DNA from: Lachnospiraceae bacterium UBA3826
GTDB taxonomy: Bacteria > Bacillota > Clostridia > Lachnospirales > Lachnospiraceae
DNA length: 14,412 nt
Direction: 5' to 3'
Assembly (NCBI GenBank): GCA_002393095.1
Contig: DGII01000101.1
Coordinates: 1-14,412 of the forward strand
Shown here: in pieces, positions 1-7,812 of the stretch
Position numbering within the stretch: the stretch's first letter is position 1
Layout: each line of letters begins with the position of its first letter
The notes under the pieces: model-generated
The model's input: only the letters and a program-made list of their open reading frames with translations
Database searches by the model: none
Told to the model about the DNA's origin: nothing
Translations under genes and position numbers: made by a program

Positions 1-1285
1 CCTCACCGGCTCTCGCCGCCTCGATATTGGCATTAAGCGCAAGCAATGAGGTCTGGCTTGATATGGCCATGATCGCCTCCGTAAGATCGTTGATCCTTGA
101 TACTGCCTGAGAATCCGCTATTGCCTTCTCAGTCTTACGCTTCATATCCTCATACAAGGATGTGGTGCGTCTGGTAGCCTCATCCGTATCATCGCTTAAC
201 TTAGAGGCTCTGCCCATGATCTCCTCAGCCTGCTTTTGTCCGCTGCGTGACAGCTCTTTTATGAGATCCGCATCCTCCTTCATCTCTTGGATATTGGCCT
301 GTATATTGTCTGCCGATGCGGATGTCTCCTGCATACCTGCCGCAAGCTCTTCTGTGGTGGATGAAGCATCCGTACACATGGAATCTATCTCTACGCTTGA
401 ATCCGATACCCTGCCTACTCTTGTATCAAGAGTGTCACTGGCATGATTGATCTCTCCCACTATGCCTCTTAAGCTGTCTCTCATCATCTTAAGGGCTCTT
501 GCCATGCTGCCCAGCTCGTCACCTCTAAGCTGCAGGTTCTGCATACGTCCCTTGGATACGAAGTTGAATTCCGCTGTCTCAACTATCATTTCCTTAATGT
601 AAGCCATAGGCTTTGTAAGCATCATGGAGAATACTATGCCTGCCGCTCCGCAGATGATGATGATGCCGACTATCAGTATGGCGGCAAGCTTCTGCACATC
701 CGACATGAATGAGAACGCATCCTTTTCATCTGCCGTCACCACCAGAATGCTTCGGTCAGAGAGGATACTGTAGCCCGCTATCTTATTGGCTCCCTTGAAT
801 TCATAGGTTACAACAGCATCGGCCGGTGTCCTTCCGGCTGCAAGCTCTGCCACAATACCCTTGACCACCTCATTCTCTACCGGATTGCCTACCTTATCCT
901 GTGTCGGATGGTACTGCATGATCCCGTCCGATGTTACCAAATAAGCATACGAGCTGTCCATACCCTTGATCTTCACATGAGAAAGAAGTGCATTGTAATC
1001 ATCATAGGTAAGAGTGCCCTTAATGGCTATATCTTCATTGACCAAAGCCGCATATGCGGTTGCAAGATCTCCCACATTATTCTCAACCGAGGTCTTAACC
1101 TCTGTCTTGGTCAGGCCCGAATACAGCAGAATGGATATGATGGTGGCGATCAAAGAGCTTACCACCACAAGTACTGCTATCTTAAGTCCCAGAGACTTCA
1201 TAAAAGGTGTCCTGCCGTGAATGTCCTCATTGGCAAGTCTTGCCCTCTTAGCCTCAGCCTTAGTCTCCGCCCTAGTATCTCCCAT
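1..1285 (-). CDS. Methyl-accepting chemotaxis protein, partial (C-terminus beyond window)
   Basis: Chemoreceptor that senses a small extracellular ligand and controls the CheA kinase at the inner face of the membrane. The 428 visible residues read: a charged cytoplasmic N-terminus, membrane segment about 34-56, an extracytoplasmic single-Cache-like domain about 60-190 (with YAYLVTSDGIMQYHP), a second membrane segment about 197-222, a HAMP linker about 223-275 containing RGDELGSMARAL, then a long heptad-rich signalling helix. The frame leaves the window inside the conserved hairpin tip (ISSQTSLLALNANIEAARAG), so the return helix and the C-terminus are missing here. The ATG at 1285 is chosen because GGAGGG lies 8 bases upstream (1294-1299). 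It is transcribed divergently from ilvE. The ligand cannot be named; Cache receptors often bind amino or organic acids. Identification as an MCP is very secure. Confidence 0.96.
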   Translation of the reverse strand, partial: MGDTRAETKAEAKRARLANEDIHGRTPFMKSLGLKIAVLVVVSSLIATIISILLYSGLTKTEVKTSVENNVGDLATAYAALVNEDIAIKGTLTYDDYNALLSHVKIKGMDSSYAYLVTSDGIMQYHPTQDKVGNPVENEVVKGIVAELAAGRTPADAVVTYEFKGANKIAGYSILSDRSILVVTADEKDAFSFMSDVQKLAAILIVGIIIICGAAGIVFSMMLTKPMAYIKEMIVETAEFNFVSKGRMQNLQLRGDELGSMARALKMMRDSLRGIVGEINHASDTLDTRVGRVSDSSVEIDSMCTDASSTTEELAAGMQETSASADNIQANIQEMKEDADLIKELSRSGQKQAEEIMGRASKLSDDTDEATRRTTSLYEDMKRKTEKAIADSQAVSRINDLTEAIMAISSQTSLLALNANIEAARAGE

Positions 1286-1335
1286 TTACTTATCCCTCCA
1301 AGTAAGAATGAACTCCTCGTTCCTTTTTTCAGCTA

Positions 1336-1364
1336 ATTATACCATAATTCGCTACCGTAATGAA
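1336..1364 (-). promoter_or_regulatory. Promoter for the chemotaxis receptor gene
   Basis: On the minus strand a perfect TATAAT (1336-1341) is preceded by TGG (1342-1344), making an extended -10. The -35 position 17 bases upstream (1359-1364, TTCATT) is poor, which is usual for extended -10 promoters. It lies about 50 bases before the receptor start codon. I saw no sigma-28 (flagellar) type element in its place. Seen in sequence; activity is inferred. Confidence 0.6.
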
Positions 1365-1473
1365 TAATTTTTGTTGCTTTTTTATTAAATTGTCAGAATC
1401 TTTGTCCGTAAACACTATGCTCCGTCTACTGGATTCGTAATATATAAATAATAGGTAGATATGTTATTGGATA

Positions 1474-1502
1474 TTGAATTTCAGTGCATATGATAGTAAA
1501 AT
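1474..1502 (+). promoter_or_regulatory. Candidate promoter for ilvE
   Basis: TTGAAT (1474-1479) and TAAAAT (1497-1502) are separated by exactly 17 bases and match the vegetative sigma factor consensus at 4 of 6 and 5 of 6 positions. A second, overlapping option is TTGGAT (1467-1472) with TATGAT (1489-1494) at 16 bases. Either gives a leader of roughly 75-85 bases before the ilvE ATG. No T-box features were recognised in that leader. Confidence 0.5.
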
Positions 1503-1546
1503 AACTAATAGCATATTTTCGTCGGTACGTATGATAAAAGGCGATG

Positions 1547-1565
1547 ATATGATTCTTAATCATAT
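1547..1565 (+). repeat. Inverted repeat directly before the ilvE ribosome binding site
   Basis: ATATGATT and AATCATAT form a perfect 8-base inverted repeat around the 3-base spacer CTT. It ends two bases before the AGGAAGGA Shine-Dalgarno (1568-1575). It could be an operator for a dimeric repressor or a small RNA hairpin affecting initiation. It is AT-rich, so chance is possible. Confidence 0.45.
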
Positions 1566-1584
1566 ACAGGAAGGAATGATGACA

Positions 1585-2610
1585 ATGGACAAGAAGAATG
1601 TTGATTGGGCTAATCTCGGCTTCGGATATATGAAGACGGATTACCGTTATGTATCCAACTACACAAACGGTGCATGGGATGAAGGCTGCATGACCGAGGA
1701 TGATACGATCACCATGAGCGAATGCGCAGGCGTACTTCAGTATGCACAGACCGTTTTTGAAGGAATGAAGGCATATACCACCGAGAAGGGACAGACCGTG
1801 GTATTCCGTCCCGACCTTAACGCAGAGAGAATGATCGATTCTGCCAAGCGCTTAGAGATGCCTCCTTTCCCCAAGGAGCGGTTCATTGATGCGGTAGAGA
1901 AGCTTGTCAAGGCCAATGAAGCCTGGGTTCCCCCTTACGGAAGCGGAGCGACCCTGTATATACGCCCCTATATGTTCGGCATCAACCCCGTCATAGGTGT
2001 TAAGCCTGCCAATGACTACCAGTTCAGGGCTTTTGCTACACCCGTAGGTCCCTACTTCAAGGGTGGTATCAAGCCTCTTACTATCAAGATAAGCGACTTT
2101 GACCGTGCCGCACCTCACGGTACGGGACATATCAAGGCAGGACTTAACTATGCCATGAGTCTGCATGCTATCGTTACGGCACATAACGAGGGCTTTGATG
2201 AGAATATGTATCTTGATGCGGCTACACGTACCAAGGTTGAGGAGACAGGCGGTGCCAATTTCTTATTCGTTACTAAGGACGGTAAGGTAGTTACACCCAA
2301 GTCAAACAGCATACTTCCTTCCATCACACGTCGTTCGCTTATGCAGGTAGCCAGGGAATACCTTGGTCTCGAAGCCGAGGAGCGTGAGATATACAAGGAC
2401 GAGCTTAAGGATATGGCAGAATGCGGACTATGCGGAACTGCTGCCGTTATCTCGCCCGTAGGCAAGATCGTGGATCACGGCACCGAGATATGCCTGCCTT
2501 CAGGCATGAGCGAGATGGGACCTGTCACCAAGAAGCTATACGATACCCTTACAGGCATCCAGATGGGACGCATTGAGGCGCCTAAGGGATGGATACATGT
2601 TATAGAATAG
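1585..2610 (+). CDS. ilvE: Branched-chain amino acid aminotransferase (type II)
   Basis: Cytosolic PLP enzyme that exchanges the amino group between glutamate and the keto acids of leucine, isoleucine and valine, the last step of their synthesis and first of their breakdown. The 341 residues match the family's usual length of about 340. Recognisable stretches are the N-terminal FEGMKAY, the PLP-lysine region HGTGHIKAGLNYA with Lys184 as the expected Schiff-base residue, KVEETGGANFLF, a SILPSITRRS segment, and GTAAVISPVG near the end. The pattern, including the C-terminal TGIQMGRIEAP, fits the type II class shared with eukaryotic BCATs rather than short E. coli IlvE. The reading frame extends to a TTG at 1474, but the ATG at 1585 is preferred: it has AGGAAGGA nine bases upstream and gives the normal family N-terminus, while the extra upstream residues look non-coding and overlap the likely promoter. 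Confidence 0.95.
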   Translation: MDKKNVDWANLGFGYMKTDYRYVSNYTNGAWDEGCMTEDDTITMSECAGVLQYAQTVFEGMKAYTTEKGQTVVFRPDLNAERMIDSAKRLEMPPFPKERFIDAVEKLVKANEAWVPPYGSGATLYIRPYMFGINPVIGVKPANDYQFRAFATPVGPYFKGGIKPLTIKISDFDRAAPHGTGHIKAGLNYAMSLHAIVTAHNEGFDENMYLDAATRTKVEETGGANFLFVTKDGKVVTPKSNSILPSITRRSLMQVAREYLGLEAEEREIYKDELKDMAECGLCGTAAVISPVGKIVDHGTEICLPSGMSEMGPVTKKLYDTLTGIQMGRIEAPKGWIHVIE

Positions 2611-2621
2611 GTTATACCTCA

Positions 2622-2662
2622 GGGACGCAGGGGCGGGTCACTCCGTCTCTGCTCCATTTTTT
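2622..2662 (+). terminator. Hairpin terminator after ilvE / leader hairpin of the HD-GYP gene
   Basis: A 10-pair stem (2627-2636 with 2643-2652, two G-U pairs) closes a 6-base loop, and GGA/TCC adds three more pairs beyond one bulged C. It is followed after one A by six T residues (2657-2662) and a longer T-rich stretch. This is a typical intrinsic terminator 12 bases past the ilvE stop. It ends only about 16 bases before the Shine-Dalgarno of the next gene, so it may also sit in that gene's 5' leader. Confidence 0.8.
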
Positions 2663-2689
2663 ATATTTTTATTTTTTAAGGAGAGTAAG

Positions 2690-5600
2690 TTGAACAGAGC
2701 ATTTGGAAAATCGGGGAGAATCTTATCAGGCGTTGTAACGGCTGTCCTCTTTTGTGCAGCCGTCTTATCTTTCTCACATCTGTCATATGACGGCTTATCA
2801 CATGCCGCCGTGGGCGACAGAAGGGATCTGTTAGGTGAAGGAACTGACTACACCTCGATACTCTATGATTCAAGCAACGGTCTGCCCACCTCTGAATGTA
2901 ATGCCATAGTCCAGAGTGCGGACGGCTTCATCTGGTTGGGTGGCTACAGCGGTCTGATACGTTATGACGGCACCAACTTCAACAGATTCGATTCCACGAC
3001 AGGGATATCCAGCGTATTCAGTCTCTATGTTGACTCTAAGGACAGGGTATGGATCGGCACCAACGAGAACGGCATAGCCTACTACGATCACGGAGATATG
3101 CATGTATACGGACGGGTAGAGGGTCTTAGATCCTATTCCGTAAGAGCCATCAACGAGGATACGAACGGCAATATCATCATAGCCACCACACAAGGCATAG
3201 CCTACATCGGCGAGGATATGAACATCCATGTGATAGATGATCCTCAGATCAATTCCGAGTATATTACTCGTCTTGTACGTGATGATGCGGGCAATATGTA
3301 CGGACTCACCTTAAGCGGAGCGGTTTTCTCCATCAGTAACTTAAGGATAAATGCATATTATGACCCTGAGCATTTTGGCTCTGACCCTGTCAATACCATT
3401 TACCCCGACCCTGACAGTGATGTCAATCTCCTTATGGGAACCACCGGTGATGAACTTCTTACCGTTGACGCTTCGCGCGGAATGAAGGTCTGCAAGAAGA
3501 AGAACCTCGGCAGTCTTAAGAATATCAACGCAATATATAGGAACAAGGGACTTACATGGATAACCGCCACTAACGGAATCGGATATATAGACGAATCAGA
3601 TAACTATCACGATCTTAACGATATACCAATGAACAATTCCATCGGTAATATCCTTAAGGATCATGAGGGCAATATGTGGTTCACATCCACCAGACAGGGT
3701 GTGCTTAAGCTTGTTCCCGACCGTTTTACCGACTTAAGCGAGCTTGCCGGTCTGGATACTATGGTCGTCAATTCCACATGCATAAGGGACAGATATCTGT
3801 ATCTTGGAACCGATAACGGTCTTACCATCATCACCACCGGCTCCTATGCGCGGATCAAGAACGAGCTGACAGAGATGCTAAGCGACATACGTATCAGAAG
3901 CATCAAGCTTGACTCCAATAACAATCTGTGGTTTTCAACCCATGGACAATACGGGCTGGTCTGCTACTCTCCGGATGAGACGATCACCTGCTATAATGAG
4001 GAGAATGGAATTGATGCCCCCAAGGTCCGTACAAGCACCGAGTTATCCGACGGCTCCATAGCTGTTGCAACCGGCAACGGTGTATTCTTTGTCAAGGACG
4101 GCAAGGTCTCAGAACATCTCGGACAGGAGAACGGCATTAATAATACGGAAATCCTGTCTCTTGAGCAGGGGCCTGACGGTAAGCTCTATATGGGCAGCGA
4201 CGGAGACGGAATATATGTATATGACGGCAAGATGGTCTCCAGACTGGGACTTGAAGACGGACTTACAAGCGAGGTCGTCATGCGAATCAAGTGGGATAAG
4301 GAGCATGAAATGTTCTGGTTCATCACCTCCAACTCCATAGAATACATGAAGGATGGCAAAATAACTGCCGTATCCAGCTTCCCGTACTCCAATAACTACG
4401 ATATATATTTTAACGGACACGGCGGCGCATGGGTACTCTCTTCCAACGGTATATATGTAACCAGAGCAGATGAGCTCATCGCCAATAAGAATATAGAATA
4501 TACCTTCTACAATACCAAGAGCGGACTTCCCTACATCACAACAGGCAATTCCAGAAGCCACCTTACGGATGACGGCAAGCTGTATATATCAGGTACAACG
4601 GGTGTCTGCCTCGTGGATATAGATGCGGAATTCGGCAATAACGATCTGGTCAAGCTGGCTATCCCCTCAATCGAGGTTGACGGAAGGATAATACCGATAC
4701 GCGCAGACGAGACGATCACAGTTCCCGCCGGTGCCAGAAGAATCGATATCAACGCTTACGCTCTTACCTACGGACTGAGCAATCCAAGAATAAGCTATAT
4801 GCTTGCAGGCTTTGATAAGGAGCCTGTAATGACCACCAAGCAGGATATGTCCGGCATAAGCTATACCAACCTTGACGGCGGAAGATACACCTTCCATCTC
4901 AATGTCATCAATGATGAGACCGGCAATATAGACAAGACCCTGTCAGTTACCATTAACAAGGAATCCTCTGTCTATGAGAATATGTGGTTCTGGGTCATCC
5001 TGATGGGGATAGCTGTCATCGGACTGGCGATCCTTATGTATCGCTTCTTCCAGAAGAAGAATCTCGCACTTTTAAAGAAGCAGGCTGAAGATCAGGCTTT
5101 CATCAACCAGATCATACATACCTTTGCAAAGTGTATTGATATGAGGGACACTCAGAATCAGGGGCACTCCTTCCGTGTGGCATACTATACAAGGATGCTT
5201 GCCCAGAAGCTTGCTTCCAAGAGAGGTTATGATGAAGAGAAGATCAACGAATACTACAATATTGCTCTCCTACACGATATCGGTAAGTTAAGCATACCTG
5301 ACAGCATACTCAATAAGCCAAGCCGTCTGGATGATGATGAATATGCGATAATGAAATCCCATGCAGCCAAGGGTGCGGAGATTCTTAAGGAGGTTAATAT
5401 AGTCAACGATCTGTCGGTAGGAGCCGGTTGTCACCATGAGCGTATAGACGGCAAGGGATATCCCAATGGTCTGTCAGGAGAGGAGATACCGGAGGTGGCA
5501 AGGATCATCGCAGTTGCCGATACCTTCGACGCTATGTACTCTACACGTCCTTACCGTAAGCAGTTAGATATCAACGTGGTACTTGAAGAGATCAAGCGAA

Positions 5601-5923
5601 TCCGCGGTACACAGCTTGAAGAGGAGGTTGTGGACGCACTCCTTGAATTGTGCGCAGAGGGACGTATCGAGTGGAATATGATCAATGAGGCCATTAAAAA
5701 CGGCACTCCCGCTTCAACCAGAGTAGAGCCGGTAAATCTTAATGAAGGTACGGATAAAGCCAGTGATGGGCAGGATGCGGATACTGCTCCGGATGACGAT
5801 AAAGCAGGTGATAACACTCAGGATAAGCTGACACAGACAGACAGTGGAAAGACCTCATCCGATAAGGACAGGTCGGACGCAGATGACGATACAAGTGATT
5901 TCCAGAAGAGTCTCGGTCTGTGA
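2690..5923 (+). CDS. Membrane sensor: beta-propeller repeats, Y_Y_Y domain and HD-GYP c-di-GMP phosphodiesterase
   Basis: Predicted one-protein signal transducer, 1077 residues. A hydrophobic N-terminal signal/anchor (about 10-30) is followed by some 600 residues of two-component-regulator propeller repeats (for example DGFIWLGGYSGLIRYDG, DRVWIGTNENGIAYYD, GNMWFTSTRQGVLKLV, GKLYMGSDGDGIYVYDG). Next come a Y_Y_Y-type beta domain (about 674-745), a membrane helix (about 764-787), and a cytoplasmic HD-GYP domain. The HD-GYP residues are intact: His826, His862-Asp863 in HDIGK, and HHERIDGKGYP at 915-925, so c-di-GMP (or pGpG) hydrolysis is likely. The last 60 or so residues are an acidic, Asp/Ser/Thr-rich, probably disordered tail. 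Start is TTG at 2690, with AAGGAGAG four bases before it (2678-2685). The propeller/Y_Y_Y arrangement is best known from hybrid two-component sensors for polysaccharides; the ligand here is unknown. Confidence 0.93.
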   Translation: MNRAFGKSGRILSGVVTAVLFCAAVLSFSHLSYDGLSHAAVGDRRDLLGEGTDYTSILYDSSNGLPTSECNAIVQSADGFIWLGGYSGLIRYDGTNFNRFDSTTGISSVFSLYVDSKDRVWIGTNENGIAYYDHGDMHVYGRVEGLRSYSVRAINEDTNGNIIIATTQGIAYIGEDMNIHVIDDPQINSEYITRLVRDDAGNMYGLTLSGAVFSISNLRINAYYDPEHFGSDPVNTIYPDPDSDVNLLMGTTGDELLTVDASRGMKVCKKKNLGSLKNINAIYRNKGLTWITATNGIGYIDESDNYHDLNDIPMNNSIGNILKDHEGNMWFTSTRQGVLKLVPDRFTDLSELAGLDTMVVNSTCIRDRYLYLGTDNGLTIITTGSYARIKNELTEMLSDIRIRSIKLDSNNNLWFSTHGQYGLVCYSPDETITCYNEENGIDAPKVRTSTELSDGSIAVATGNGVFFVKDGKVSEHLGQENGINNTEILSLEQGPDGKLYMGSDGDGIYVYDGKMVSRLGLEDGLTSEVVMRIKWDKEHEMFWFITSNSIEYMKDGKITAVSSFPYSNNYDIYFNGHGGAWVLSSNGIYVTRADELIANKNIEYTFYNTKSGLPYITTGNSRSHLTDDGKLYISGTTGVCLVDIDAEFGNNDLVKLAIPSIEVDGRIIPIRADETITVPAGARRIDINAYALTYGLSNPRISYMLAGFDKEPVMTTKQDMSGISYTNLDGGRYTFHLNVINDETGNIDKTLSVTINKESSVYENMWFWVILMGIAVIGLAILMYRFFQKKNLALLKKQAEDQAFINQIIHTFAKCIDMRDTQNQGHSFRVAYYTRMLAQKLASKRGYDEEKINEYYNIALLHDIGKLSIPDSILNKPSRLDDDEYAIMKSHAAKGAEILKEVNIVNDLSVGAGCHHERIDGKGYPNGLSGEEIPEVARIIAVADTFDAMYSTRPYRKQLDINVVLEEIKRIRGTQLEEEVVDALLELCAEGRIEWNMINEAIKNGTPASTRVEPVNLNEGTDKASDGQDADTAPDDDKAGDNTQDKLTQTDSGKTSSDKDRSDADDDTSDFQKSLGL

Positions 5924-6007
5924 CCATGCTACGACATATCATAGCCAATCTTAATTATTGTGAATTAAACATAAAGTGATAAAGATGTAATAAAGAGGTG
6001 ATAAACG

Positions 6008-7441
6008 ATGAATAAGCTTCTAAGTAAATTAGGACCCATGAGTTCAGGAGAGGAGAAGGAAAAGCAGCCCATGCATCCCATGCTGCTGCTTGTGATAATA
6101 CTGATCCTGTGTGTATTGATATCATATATCATTCCCGCAGGCACATATGAGCGTACCTCGGCAGGCGATGGTACGGCCGCTCTTATTAATGCGGGAAGCT
6201 TCATGTATATCGAACGCTCCCCCGCCTCTGCTGCCGATCTGCTCATATCAGTTACAATGGGACTGCAGCGAGGCTCGGCCGTGATCTTCTTCTTACTCAT
6301 AATAGGCGGCATGTTCGCCATACTTAACGGCACGGGCGCACTCAATGTAGGCATTGCCAATATGCTTAAAAAGCTTAAGGGAAAGGAGATCCTCATCATC
6401 CCCATTATGATGGTAATGTTCGGATGCGGGTCAGCCTTCTGCGGCAATTTCGAAGAGTATCTTGTATTCATTCCGCTTATCCTTGCCTGTTGCATAACAA
6501 TAGGATATGACTCCCTCACTGCTGTCGGGATAGTGTTCGCGGCGGCGGCTGCCGGATATGCCGGTGCCATAACCAACTCCTTCACCATCGGCACAGCCCA
6601 AGAGATAGCAGGGTTGCCAGGCTTCTCCGGCATGGGACTGAGGATAGTACTCTTTGTCGTACTTATATCCGTGTCCGTGATATATATCATGTGGTACGCC
6701 TCTATGATCAGGAAAAATCCACGACTCAGCGGCGCATATCAGTATGATCAGAATTACAATCAGGATAAGAAGCTTAAGCTTGAAAGTATACCTCATCTTA
6801 CTGTTAAGCAGGCTTTCACCATTGCGGTATTCATACTTGGGATAGGCTTCGCTATATGGGGTGTCATAGAGAACGGCTTCTATGTGGATGAGCTTTCGGC
6901 CATTTTCCTTGCAGTGGGTATAGCCGGCGGTCTGATCGGAGGACTCGGACCTACCGAGATATGTGAGAAGTTCGTCAAGGGCTGTCGTGATATGCTGCTT
7001 CCGGGGCTTATGATAGGTCTGGCCAATTCCGTGATCATAATTCTGGAGAATTCCAATATACTTGATACCATACTTCACTGGATGGCAGGAATTCTGCTGT
7101 CTCTGCCGACAGCCTTCCTAGCCTGCGGAATGTTCATAGCTCATGACCTGTTCAATGTAATCGTACCTTCAGGTTCCGCACAGGCCAATATCACTATGCC
7201 GCTTATGATTCCTCTCGCCGATGCGGGCGGTATCACCAGACAGACTGCGGTTCTGGCTTATCAGTTAGGAGATGCCTTCACTAATGTATTGGCTCCTACC
7301 GGTGGTGAGATACTTGCCGCCCTTGCCATATGCAGGGTACCCTTCGGTAAATGGGTCAAATTCCTGCTGCCGCTTTTCATATTATGGGTACTCATTGCGG
7401 TGATATTCTTAATATATGCAACACAAATCGGATATATGTGA
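6008..7441 (+). CDS. YfcC-family carrier (DcuC/ArcD-like), putative amino-acid or organic-acid transporter
   Basis: Polytopic membrane carrier of 477 residues with about 12 hydrophobic segments in two similar halves, starting at residues about 24-44 (MLLLVIILILCVLISYIIPAG). Family signatures include GSAFCGNFEEYLVFIPLILA and GAITNSFTIGTAQEIAGLPG in the first half, and PSGSAQANITMPLMIPLAD, RQTAVLAYQLGDAFTNVLAPTGG in the second. This is the group annotated as YfcC family or C4-dicarboxylate anaerobic carrier. Members studied are mostly basic amino-acid antiporters or peptide/dicarboxylate carriers, so the substrate cannot be fixed. ATG at 6008 is supported by GAGGTG (5995-6000). The 84-base gap from the HD-GYP gene has no convincing terminator, only a weak TTAATT/AATTAA repeat (about 5950-5967), so co-transcription is possible. 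A strong terminator follows. Confidence 0.88.
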   Translation: MNKLLSKLGPMSSGEEKEKQPMHPMLLLVIILILCVLISYIIPAGTYERTSAGDGTAALINAGSFMYIERSPASAADLLISVTMGLQRGSAVIFFLLIIGGMFAILNGTGALNVGIANMLKKLKGKEILIIPIMMVMFGCGSAFCGNFEEYLVFIPLILACCITIGYDSLTAVGIVFAAAAAGYAGAITNSFTIGTAQEIAGLPGFSGMGLRIVLFVVLISVSVIYIMWYASMIRKNPRLSGAYQYDQNYNQDKKLKLESIPHLTVKQAFTIAVFILGIGFAIWGVIENGFYVDELSAIFLAVGIAGGLIGGLGPTEICEKFVKGCRDMLLPGLMIGLANSVIIILENSNILDTILHWMAGILLSLPTAFLACGMFIAHDLFNVIVPSGSAQANITMPLMIPLADAGGITRQTAVLAYQLGDAFTNVLAPTGGEILAALAICRVPFGKWVKFLLPLFILWVLIAVIFLIYATQIGYM

Positions 7442-7467
7442 TATCCGGTATATTCTCAGATTATTAC

Positions 7468-7502
7468 AAAAGGGATTGCCTGACTACAGGTAATCCCTTT
7501 TT
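7468..7502. terminator. Bidirectional terminator between the YfcC carrier and azlD
   Basis: AAAAGGGATTGCCTG (7468-7482) pairs with CAGGTAATCCCTTTT (7487-7501) around the 4-base loop ACTA, a 15-pair stem with one G-U pair. A-run on one side and T-run on the other make it work in both directions, serving the plus-strand carrier gene and the minus-strand azlD. Its right edge overlaps the azlD stop codon (7501-7503). Confidence 0.9.
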
Positions 7503-7812
7503 ACATGAACAATTCGATTATGAATACCACCAGACACGAGATAACCGATACCGGAAAAAGCCCTGCTCCGAACCACGCTAACAGTATCGCCGCTATAAAA
7601 GCCATGCTGCCTGAGAGTGGTGAGCCGGTAGCCTGTGTTATGGCGGGAAAGGTCATGACTGCAAGAGTAACATACGGCACATAGTATAAGAAGGATCTTA
7701 TGAAGGTATTCCTTATCTCTCTTCTGATAAGAGTAAGCGGTATCACCCTTATCAGGTATGTCACGGATGCCATTATTAACATATATATATATATATTACG
7801 CTCACCGCTCAT
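7501..7812 (-). CDS. azlD: AzlD-family small membrane subunit of branched-chain amino acid exporter
   Basis: Small membrane protein of 103 residues with about four hydrophobic segments, the usual size for AzlD (PF05437). AzlC and AzlD together export branched-chain amino acids and analogues, as in the BrnFE pair of Corynebacterium. Typical stretches are YLIRVIPLTLIRREI near the N-terminus and YYVPYVTLAVMTFPAI in the middle. Its ATG overlaps the azlC stop codon as ATGA (7809-7812), a strong sign of translational coupling and joint function. A run of eight AT units lies in codons just after the start (encoding IYIYM). An internal ATG immediately after that run could give a 93-residue form, but the overlapping start is preferred. 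Confidence 0.9.
   Translation of the reverse strand: MSGERNIYIYMLIMASVTYLIRVIPLTLIRREIRNTFIRSFLYYVPYVTLAVMTFPAITQATGSPLSGSMAFIAAILLAWFGAGLFPVSVISCLVVFIIELFM
7781..7796. repeat. (AT)8 dinucleotide tract inside the azlD 5' coding region
   Basis: Sixteen bases of alternating A and T lie near the 5' end of azlD, read on the minus strand as codons for I, Y, I, Y and part of M. Loss or gain of one unit would shift the azlD frame. Confidence 0.8.

Noticed and set aside
1500..1584. T-box or amino-acid riboswitch in the ilvE leader
   Set aside because: The leader is too short and no T-box sequence or antiterminator pair is visible.
1474..1584. N-terminal extension of ilvE from the TTG at 1474
   Set aside because: Overlaps promoter elements, lacks a ribosome site, and adds residues not found in the family; ATG at 1585 fits better.
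2622..2655. Possible c-di-GMP-I riboswitch before the HD-GYP gene, suggested by GGGACGCA
   Set aside because: The rest of the conserved c-di-GMP-I core is absent; the bases are fully explained by the terminator stem.
5965..6690. Long minus-strand open frame (241 codons) opposite the YfcC carrier gene
   Set aside because: It lies antisense to a clear transporter gene, shows no family motif, and its hydrophobic content mirrors the membrane codons of the real gene.
6431..7078. Second minus-strand open frame (215 codons) inside the carrier gene
   Set aside because: Antisense shadow, low-complexity Tyr/Gly/His-rich translation without any domain.
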